From NCBI GenBank assembly GCA_964506325.1, contig CAZDLO010000098.1, positions 1 to 13,422 of the forward strand: a stretch of 13,422 nucleotides of DNA, in the 5' to 3' direction. The DNA comes from CAINVV01 sp964506325 (GTDB lineage: Bacteria; Bacteroidota; Bacteroidia; Bacteroidales; Prolixibacteraceae). This document shows positions 8,673 to 13,422 of the stretch, piece by piece. How positions within the stretch are numbered: the first letter of the stretch is position 1; every line of letters begins with the position of its first letter. A program made the position numbers and the translations under genes. The notes beneath the pieces are model-generated. The model was not told the DNA's origin. It saw only the letters and a program-made list of their open reading frames with translations, and did no database searches.

Positions 8673-10505
8673 ATGAAGACACAGATAATATTACTTTTAG
8701 GAGGTATTCTCGCATTGTTCTCCGCATGCACCAAATACCTGGATGCCTACCCTAACGGGGACAAAACAGTTGAAGACATCTACCTTTACCAGGATATGGT
8801 ACAGGGTCTTGTCGGCCAGTGTTACGATAATATGCCCCGCAATTATGACTTCAGCACCAGTGCCACAAGTACTTCCAGCAACAATGAAGGTGTTGGGATT
8901 GATATGATCACCGATGATGCAGTTTCTACCAATCCTTCCCAGCCTATGCGCAGGCTGGCTACAGGTTCTTTTACCACCAGCAGTGATGCTTTCGTTTCTA
9001 CCTACTGGACAAGGGATTATAACTCCATCAGGCTTGTAAACCTGTTCCTGAAAGACCGTCGCGGCTACAATACCAAATTTATTGTAAATGCACGCTGGGA
9101 TATGCTGGTCCGCAACCGTTTGCAGGGAGAAGCCTTCGGCCTTCGTGCCTGGTTCCATTGGGATTTGCTGCAAAAATTTGGAGGCAAAGGACTTACGAGC
9201 GGAAAGATGATGGGTATACCCCTGGTACTGGAACCTGTTGATATCACCAAGGAGATCAACCTGGCCCGCAATACCTACGACGAATGTGTCAAACAGATTA
9301 TTGCCGACTGTGACTCCGCCATCAAATATCTTCCTTTAGCCCACCGTGATTTCCTGGTTCCTGATGTGTCAGACCGTGCCTATGCCGGAGGACGCTACTG
9401 GGGTAAACTGGACGGTATTACCATGAAGGCGATTAAGTCGAATGTATATCTCACATGGGCAAGTCCGAGGTTCAACACCACCAACGATGTTACCCGATGG
9501 GACAGCGCTGCCGTAAATGCCAAGAAGGTTATTGATTTCAAACTGAATGTCGATAATGTGACAAATGGATTCAAACCTGCCGATGCCGTAAGCTGGTTCA
9601 ACCCCAACTCACCGGAAATTGTATGGTCGGCGCGTAAAAATGACAACAACGACGCTATGGAACGTTTGTTTTACCACGGCGGTTTCCAGGGATACGGTGC
9701 GATCGGAGCGACACAGGAACTGGTGGATGCCTTCCCTGCTGCCAACGGATATCCTATCACAGATCCCCGCAGCAACTACAACCCTGCCAACCCGTATGCC
9801 AACCGTGACCCCAGGTTCTACAGCAACATCTTTTACAACAATGTTCAGGCCAAGAAGAACAATACAGGGGTGCTGATGTATACATTCGAAAATTGGGTGA
9901 ACGGAGGAAAAGATGCTGCAGGTATCAAAGAGACCAACAGCCTTACCAACTACCATATCAAGAAGAATGTATTCATGGGTCTGAACTGGTCGGATGCCAC
10001 GGTTACAAGAACACAACACACCAAGATGTTTATAAGGTGGACACACATGGTGCTCAACTTCGCGGAAGCAGCCAATAAGGTCGCCGGCCCCAATGATGCG
10101 GCCAAATACGGACTTTCTGCCAAAGGCGCCATGCAATACATCCGCACAAGGAAAACCTATGACGGAGCCACCCTTTATACCTCTGCAAATGACCTCTACC
10201 TGAATGAAGTGGCAGGGGACCCGGTGAAATTTGATATTTTTGTCAAAAATGAAAGAAGGATTGAAACCTGTTTTGAAGGAAAACGTTTCTTTGACCTTCA
10301 GCGCTGGTCCACAAACCTTGCCGAACTGAACAAAGCCGTTCACAAGGCAGAGATCACCAAAAATGCGGATGGTACTTTCACGTACGATTTTTCAAAGGTA
10401 GCAGAACCTCGTGCCCTCAAATCGGCCTACCTGCCTATTCCTTATGCTGAGATTCTCAGGATGAGCAAACTTGAACAGAACGAAGGCTGGGACGGCTGGA
10501 GATAA
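8673..10505 (+). CDS. SusD/RagB-family nutrient-binding outer-membrane lipoprotein (pair 2)
   Basis: A 610-residue SusD-like lipoprotein, the presumed lid of the second SusC. I place the start at the ATG at 8673. A TTG at 8661, directly after the preceding stop, is in frame and would add four lysine-rich residues. The signal peptide ends in FSAC with lipidated Cys19, followed by TKYLDAYP. Visible family segments are LQGEAFGLRAWFHWDLLQKFGG in two parts around 150-170, NRDPRFYSNIFYN, MVLNFAEAANKVAGP and the hallmark ERRIETCFEGKRFFDLQRW at 527-545, then the AYLPIPYAEILR tail. The LPIP tail is closer to consensus than in the first SusD. It lies 12 nt after susC 2 and 100 nt before the DUF1735-type gene. 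The two SusD proteins are clearly diverged, so they need not bind the same ligand. Confidence 0.94.
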   Translation: MKTQIILLLGGILALFSACTKYLDAYPNGDKTVEDIYLYQDMVQGLVGQCYDNMPRNYDFSTSATSTSSNNEGVGIDMITDDAVSTNPSQPMRRLATGSFTTSSDAFVSTYWTRDYNSIRLVNLFLKDRRGYNTKFIVNARWDMLVRNRLQGEAFGLRAWFHWDLLQKFGGKGLTSGKMMGIPLVLEPVDITKEINLARNTYDECVKQIIADCDSAIKYLPLAHRDFLVPDVSDRAYAGGRYWGKLDGITMKAIKSNVYLTWASPRFNTTNDVTRWDSAAVNAKKVIDFKLNVDNVTNGFKPADAVSWFNPNSPEIVWSARKNDNNDAMERLFYHGGFQGYGAIGATQELVDAFPAANGYPITDPRSNYNPANPYANRDPRFYSNIFYNNVQAKKNNTGVLMYTFENWVNGGKDAAGIKETNSLTNYHIKKNVFMGLNWSDATVTRTQHTKMFIRWTHMVLNFAEAANKVAGPNDAAKYGLSAKGAMQYIRTRKTYDGATLYTSANDLYLNEVAGDPVKFDIFVKNERRIETCFEGKRFFDLQRWSTNLAELNKAVHKAEITKNADGTFTYDFSKVAEPRALKSAYLPIPYAEILRMSKLEQNEGWDGWR

Positions 10506-10511
10506 GCAGGT

Positions 10512-10575
10512 GTGATAAAACTGCCATGAAGAGATACAACAATACAAAGACAACTCGGAACAGCAGGTTTATCAT
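10512..10575 (+). repeat. Inverted repeat in the gap between susD 2 and the accessory lipoprotein
   Basis: GTGATAAAACTGC (10512-10524) and GCAGGTTTATCAT (10563-10575) are complementary over 13 positions, with one internal mismatch and one terminal G:U, separated by 38 nt. As RNA this would be a stem between the second susCD pair and the last gene, possibly affecting processing or relative expression. No T tract follows, so it is not a clear terminator. Confidence 0.35.
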
Positions 10576-10609
10576 CAATAGAAAAAAATTAAAAAACATA
10601 CAGATATGA
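10526..10609 (+). CDS. Possible 27-codon ORF overlapping the next start (ATGA)
   Basis: An ATG at 10526 opens a 27-codon frame whose TGA at 10607-10609 overlaps the ATG of the next gene (10606) as ATGA. This is the geometry used for translational coupling by termination-reinitiation. The peptide would be very basic (many Lys and Arg) and Asn-rich, with no signal peptide, membrane segment or known motif. The frame lies mostly inside the loop and right arm of the inverted repeat at 10512-10575. AT-rich spacer DNA easily yields such a frame, so it may well be untranslated. If real, it is more likely a coupling leader than a functional peptide. Confidence 0.2.
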   Translation: MKRYNNTKTTRNSRFIINRKKLKNIQI

Positions 10610-11577
10610 AAAAAATATTGATTGTTTTAATGCTGGCAGTGGCCATGGGATCCTGCTACGATGATTATATCACAGATTTCGACTACGATGGGATCTACTT
10701 CCCGTACCAGACTGATGTGCGCACCTTCGTGGTCGGAGAAGGCATGAAGATCGAGGTTGGTGCCGCCCTGGGTGGTGTCCGGGAAAATAACAGGGACCGC
10801 CTCATAACCTTTGCCATCGACAACAGCCTGGTTACACCTGCAGTCCTCACCCTGATGAAGGGCGGAGCCCAGTACATAAAGGATGCAGTAGCACCGGTGA
10901 CAACACTGACCCCGCTTCCTTCCAATTATTACACCCTGAGCAGCAACAGCCAGATCGTGATCAAAAGCGGTCAGCACAACGGTACAGTGGTAATGAAAAT
11001 TGACTCGGCAAAATTCCTGTCAGACCCTAACACCCTTTTTGCCAACTATGTCGTTCCCTTCAACATGTTATCCGCAGATGCCGACACCATCCTCTCCACC
11101 AAAAAAACGGCGGTTATCGGGCTTAAATATGAGAATATGCTGTTTGGAAACTACTGGCATGGCGGTATTACCACAGTGAAGGATGCTACAGGAGCAACGA
11201 TCCAGACCATCCTCTATTACACAGCCGTAAACCAACCGGAAAACAAAGTGTGGAAGTTAACAACTGTTGCTCCTAATGCATTGGTAACGAATGGAATAAG
11301 CGACCAAACCTCATTGAAGGGTGAAATGAAACTCACCCTTGATGGTTCCAACATCACAGTAACCACCAATGCCGGTTCAACATTCCCGGTGGAGGCAAAT
11401 GGCACAAGTTCATTCAACCGTGCAAAATTGCTTCAGAACAGGAAAATCCTGCTCAATTACAAATATGTCAATGCAGCCGGAAATACCTGTTTTGCCCAGG
11501 ACACACTCACTTTCCGAAACCGTGTTCGTGACGGTGTCAACGAATGGCAGGACGAAAACCCGGCCAATTACAAGTAA
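10606..11577 (+). CDS. DUF1735/DUF4361-type surface lipoprotein, probable accessory ligand-binding protein
   Basis: A 323-residue predicted lipoprotein with a short signal peptide and lipobox MGSC, lipidated at Cys17. Residues about 20-172 resemble DUF1735 (BT_3987-like N-terminal domain): an IYFPYQTD strand, then LPSNYYTLSSNSQIVIKSG and the ...ANYVVPFNMLSADADTIL segment. The C-terminal half (about 175-315), starting ENMLFGNYWHGG and rich in alternating beta strands, fits DUF4361 (BT_3044-like C-terminal domain). These assignments rest on recalled family patterns, not a search. Such proteins commonly follow susCD pairs and are thought to bind substrate at the cell surface, as SusE/SusF or SGBP proteins do. 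Here it is the last gene of the operon, 100 nt after susD 2 and followed at once by a strong terminator. No catalytic motif is visible. Confidence 0.8.
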   Translation: MKKILIVLMLAVAMGSCYDDYITDFDYDGIYFPYQTDVRTFVVGEGMKIEVGAALGGVRENNRDRLITFAIDNSLVTPAVLTLMKGGAQYIKDAVAPVTTLTPLPSNYYTLSSNSQIVIKSGQHNGTVVMKIDSAKFLSDPNTLFANYVVPFNMLSADADTILSTKKTAVIGLKYENMLFGNYWHGGITTVKDATGATIQTILYYTAVNQPENKVWKLTTVAPNALVTNGISDQTSLKGEMKLTLDGSNITVTTNAGSTFPVEANGTSSFNRAKLLQNRKILLNYKYVNAAGNTCFAQDTLTFRNRVRDGVNEWQDENPANYK

Positions 11578-11589
11578 CTGGTACTGAAA

Positions 11590-11636
11590 CACAAAAAAGC
11601 CGGTTGATCCTTAATGGACCAACCGGCTTTTTTGTG
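11590..11636. terminator. Strong, symmetric (probably bidirectional) intrinsic terminator
   Basis: CACAAAAAAGCCGGTTG (11590-11606) and CAACCGGCTTTTTTGTG (11620-11636) are perfectly complementary over 17 bp, and TCC/GGA inside the 13-nt loop can extend the stem. GCCGGTTG/CAACCGGC flanked by A6 and T6 gives a textbook terminator in both directions. It starts 12 nt after the stop of the operon's last gene. It could also catch transcripts from the convergent minus-strand lipoprotein gene. Confidence 0.93.
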
Positions 11637-11667
11637 CCGTCATTCTGAGATTGCTTAAATTTCCTGC

Positions 11668-11747
11668 CCCTGTCCCGCCTTTCAGTCCCTTAAGAGCACG
11701 ACAGGGAAGCTTTCGCCCTTCATGCTGCTACATCCTGGTGAAGCTTC
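11668..11747. repeat. Two consecutive inverted repeats in convergent intergenic DNA
   Basis: CCCTGTC (11668-11674) pairs with GACAGGG (11700-11706), and immediately after it GAAGCTT (11706-11712) pairs with AAGCTTC (11741-11747). Both have perfect 7-bp arms and loops of 25-28 nt. They lie downstream of the minus-strand lipoprotein gene, so they could form its 3' UTR structure, or be a remnant of a dispersed repeat. The 150 nt from 11637 to 11786 contain no gene I can support. Confidence 0.35.
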
Positions 11748-11786
11748 TTATCGCAAAAGGGGGCTCCGGAACAACGTGGTATCCTT

Positions 11787-12194
11787 CTACCTGGCGACAG
11801 GCAGCCTGAAAGAAACAGAAAAAGTGGTCTTGCCGGGCAGAACGGCTATATCGACAAGCCAGTAATTGATTCTGTAAATACCGGCCGGCAATTTCCCGAT
11901 TTGGATGGTATCATTCGTCAGGACACAGGGAGCCATGATCATGCTGTTGTACTGCTTTACAATATCTATCACAGTACCGCTTCTTTTTAAACTTGTAAGT
12001 TTGTTGTACCTGCAATCCTGGTATAACACAAGCCTGACCTCATCGCCGGAAACAGGGGATTCCGGAATTATCTTCATGTTGTATTTCCCCAGATCATTGA
12101 TCGGTATTTCCGGAATCTGTTCCTGAGACACATCTTTCGTACAGGAAAATGCGGCTAAAATTAAAAATGGCAAAATCAGGAAAATGGTTTTCAC
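11787..12194 (-). CDS. Small predicted lipoprotein of unknown function
   Basis: A 135-residue minus-strand gene that I do not recognise as a named family. I choose the GTG at 12194-12192 as start because it opens a clean signal peptide, KTIFLILPFLILAAFSC, with the lipobox AFSC (Cys18). The frame is open further to an ATG at 12326, but that extension is not signal-peptide-like and would bury the lipobox. The mature part has two Cys (61, 90) that could form a disulfide. Its strand-like segments (IIPESPVSGDEVRLVLY, NDTIQIGKLPAGIYRINYWL) suggest a small immunoglobulin-like beta sandwich. It ends at TAG 11789-11787. It is convergent to the SusCD operon and divergent from the asparaginase gene, so it is transcribed alone. 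A membrane-anchored periplasmic or surface role is inferred; no function is assigned. Confidence 0.75.
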   Translation of the reverse strand: MKTIFLILPFLILAAFSCTKDVSQEQIPEIPINDLGKYNMKIIPESPVSGDEVRLVLYQDCRYNKLTSLKRSGTVIDIVKQYNSMIMAPCVLTNDTIQIGKLPAGIYRINYWLVDIAVLPGKTTFSVSFRLPVAR

Positions 12195-12342
12195 AACATT
12201 GAACTTAACAATAACATAGACGGGAAATTCTTTGGCTTGGTTGCGCCAGAACACAATTTTCAGGAAAGAGAACAATATCTGTACCAAAAAAGAAATTTTC
12301 GGCTGGCACAAAGTAAAATTCTTCAACTTTGTGGTATATTTA

Positions 12343-12387
12343 GGTAAATGGAATGGTCACTTTAATTTTTCAGTGATCGAATTTACC
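12343..12387. promoter_or_regulatory. Nested inverted repeat between divergent genes
   Basis: GGTAAAT (12343-12349) and ATTTACC (12381-12387) form the outer arms. GGTCACT (12355-12361) and AGTGATC (12372-12378), with one G:U, form an inner stem around a 10-nt AT-rich loop. The element lies between the divergent lipoprotein and isoaspartyl peptidase genes, 58 nt upstream of the latter. It may be an operator or a 5' UTR hairpin of the plus-strand gene. No clear -33/-7 promoter is visible nearby. Confidence 0.35.
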
Positions 12388-12445
12388 GAATAAGACCTCT
12401 GCAAGGATTTCCTGATGCTCATAAACCTAAAACTGGTAGTTACGC

Positions 12446-13420
12446 ATGAAAAAACTGACCTTATGTTTATTTATTCTTTTGACGGCACTCCATCCAAAAG
12501 CACAGGATTCTGGGATCTATGCCCTGGTGCTGCACGGCGGTGCCGGCGTCATGTCAGAAAAGACGATGACACCCGAAATGCAGAAAGAATATATTGCTGT
12601 TTTGAACCTTGCCCTTTCTACCGGTGATTCAGTCCTGGCTGCTGGCGGCAGCTCCATGGATGCCGTGGAGAAAACAATCATGGTGATGGAAGACTCTCCC
12701 CTGTTCAATGCCGGAAAAGGGGCTGTATTTACCCATGATGGCATCGTAGAGCTGGATGCATCGGTAATGGATGGAAAAACGCTCACAGCCGGTGCAGTGG
12801 CCGGAATAACAGACATAAAGAATCCCATTTCCCTGGCCAGGACGGTCATGGAAAAATCGGAGCATGTGTTCCTCACAGGAACAGGCGCCTCCAGGTTCGC
12901 TGTGGAAAAGGGATTCCAGACAGTACCCAACAGTTATTTCCATACAGACAAACGATACAGGCAGCTGCATGAACTGCTCAAAAAAGAACGGGAGGCAACC
13001 ACTGGCGACAAACACGGCACAGTTGGATGCGTGGCCCTGGATCGCTTTGGGAATATCGCTGCCGGCACATCCACAGGAGGCATGAACAATAAAAAATATG
13101 GCAGGATCGGCGATTCTCCGATTATCGGGGCCGGTACCTATGCCAGCAATGCCACTGGAGGATTCTCTTGTACCGGACACGGGGAATACTATATCAGGCT
13201 TGGTTTTTCAAGGGATATCTCCGCACTGATGGAATACAGGAACCTTGGCATCCGGGAGGCTTGTCAGCTGGAAATTGCCAAACTGACAAAGATGGGTGGC
13301 ACCGGTGGTGTAATCGGACTGGACAAAAACGGAAAAGCAGCAATGGAATTCAACACGGAAGGGATGTTCAGGGGGTATATCAATTCAGCCGGAGAGAAGA
13401 AAGTAGCCATTTTCAGGTAA
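12446..13420 (+). CDS. Secreted isoaspartyl peptidase / L-asparaginase (Ntn hydrolase, peptidase family T2)
   Basis: This 324-residue enzyme belongs to the plant-type asparaginase (glycosylasparaginase-like) Ntn-hydrolase family, which cleaves isoaspartyl dipeptides and L-asparagine. A signal peptide ends at about KAQ20|D, implying periplasmic or extracellular location. LVLHGGAGV (27-35) is the usual start of the mature fold. SPLFNAGKGAVFTHDG (84-99) and ELDASVMDG (102-110) are typical alpha-subunit segments. Autocleavage is expected at Gly191|Thr192 in HGTVGCVALDRFGN, making Thr192 the N-terminal nucleophile. GRIGDSPIIGAGTYA (219-233) and the substrate-binding TGHGEYYIR (243-251) follow. The protein is complete, with TAA at 13418-13420. 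It is separated from the SusCD unit by a terminator and an opposed gene, so it is probably independently controlled. Which activity dominates in vivo cannot be told from sequence. Confidence 0.95.
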   Translation: MKKLTLCLFILLTALHPKAQDSGIYALVLHGGAGVMSEKTMTPEMQKEYIAVLNLALSTGDSVLAAGGSSMDAVEKTIMVMEDSPLFNAGKGAVFTHDGIVELDASVMDGKTLTAGAVAGITDIKNPISLARTVMEKSEHVFLTGTGASRFAVEKGFQTVPNSYFHTDKRYRQLHELLKKEREATTGDKHGTVGCVALDRFGNIAAGTSTGGMNNKKYGRIGDSPIIGAGTYASNATGGFSCTGHGEYYIRLGFSRDISALMEYRNLGIREACQLEIAKLTKMGGTGGVIGLDKNGKAAMEFNTEGMFRGYINSAGEKKVAIFR

Positions 13421-13422
13421 AA

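Noticed and set aside
9609..10343. Long minus-strand open frame (244 codons) antisense to the second susD
   Set aside because: It lies wholly within a well-supported SusD gene, has no family motifs, and its composition follows from the codon use of the sense gene.
11787..12326. Longer version of the small lipoprotein starting at the ATG at 12326
   Set aside because: The extra 44 residues would place the lipoprotein signal and lipobox in the middle of the protein; the GTG at 12194 gives a standard signal peptide.
12629..13180. Minus-strand open frame of 183 codons antisense to the isoaspartyl peptidase gene
   Set aside because: The sense frame shows a complete enzyme with its catalytic motifs; the antisense protein is Cys/His-rich without recognisable domains, as expected for a shadow frame.
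1..13422. CRISPR array, tRNA, rRNA, transposase or phage module
   Set aside because: I found no regularly spaced repeat units, cloverleaf-like sequence, rRNA segment, transposase motif or phage gene on either strand.

Overview
The window looks like chromosomal DNA from a member of the Bacteroidota, most likely Bacteroidales-like. Two SusC-type TonB-dependent transporters each sit directly upstream of a SusD-type surface lipoprotein, an arrangement essentially diagnostic of this phylum. Starts lack clear Shine-Dalgarno sequences, and base composition is moderate. I cannot name a genus or species.

Layout: 1-25 may hold the first codons of a divergent gene that runs off the left edge. Positions 26-349 are a long AT-rich non-coding leader with phased direct repeats and hairpins. 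Positions 350-11577 are one tightly packed plus-strand unit: susC-like 1, susD-like 1, susC-like 2, susD-like 2, then a lipoprotein of the DUF1735/DUF4361 type. Gaps between the first four genes are only 12-24 nt, and a 100-nt gap containing an inverted repeat and a possible 27-codon ORF precedes the fifth. A symmetric hairpin with 17-bp arms and A6/T6 tracts at 11590-11636 closes the unit. Next come about 150 nt of non-coding DNA with two further inverted repeats, a small minus-strand lipoprotein gene of unknown function (11787-12194, GTG start), a divergent intergenic region with a nested inverted repeat, and a complete secreted isoaspartyl peptidase/L-asparaginase of the Ntn-hydrolase family (12446-13420).

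How the genes probably work together: each SusC forms an outer-membrane barrel energised by TonB, and its SusD partner is the surface lid that captures an oligomeric nutrient. The DUF1735/DUF4361 lipoprotein sits where accessory surface ligand-binding proteins (SusE/SusF/SGBP position) usually are. The window has no glycoside hydrolase, polysaccharide lyase, sulfatase, peptidase of the PUL type, ECF sigma/anti-sigma pair or hybrid two-component sensor, so the imported substrate cannot be inferred. The two pairs are clearly different in sequence, and the second SusC lacks the usual GYG-type segment before its plug. They therefore look like an old paralogous or assembled tandem rather than a recent duplication.

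I found no CRISPR array, tRNA, rRNA, transposase or phage gene. The most noteworthy non-routine signals are the leader architecture upstream of the first susC, the tandem SusCD arrangement with an atypical second SusC, and the uncharacterised small lipoprotein.
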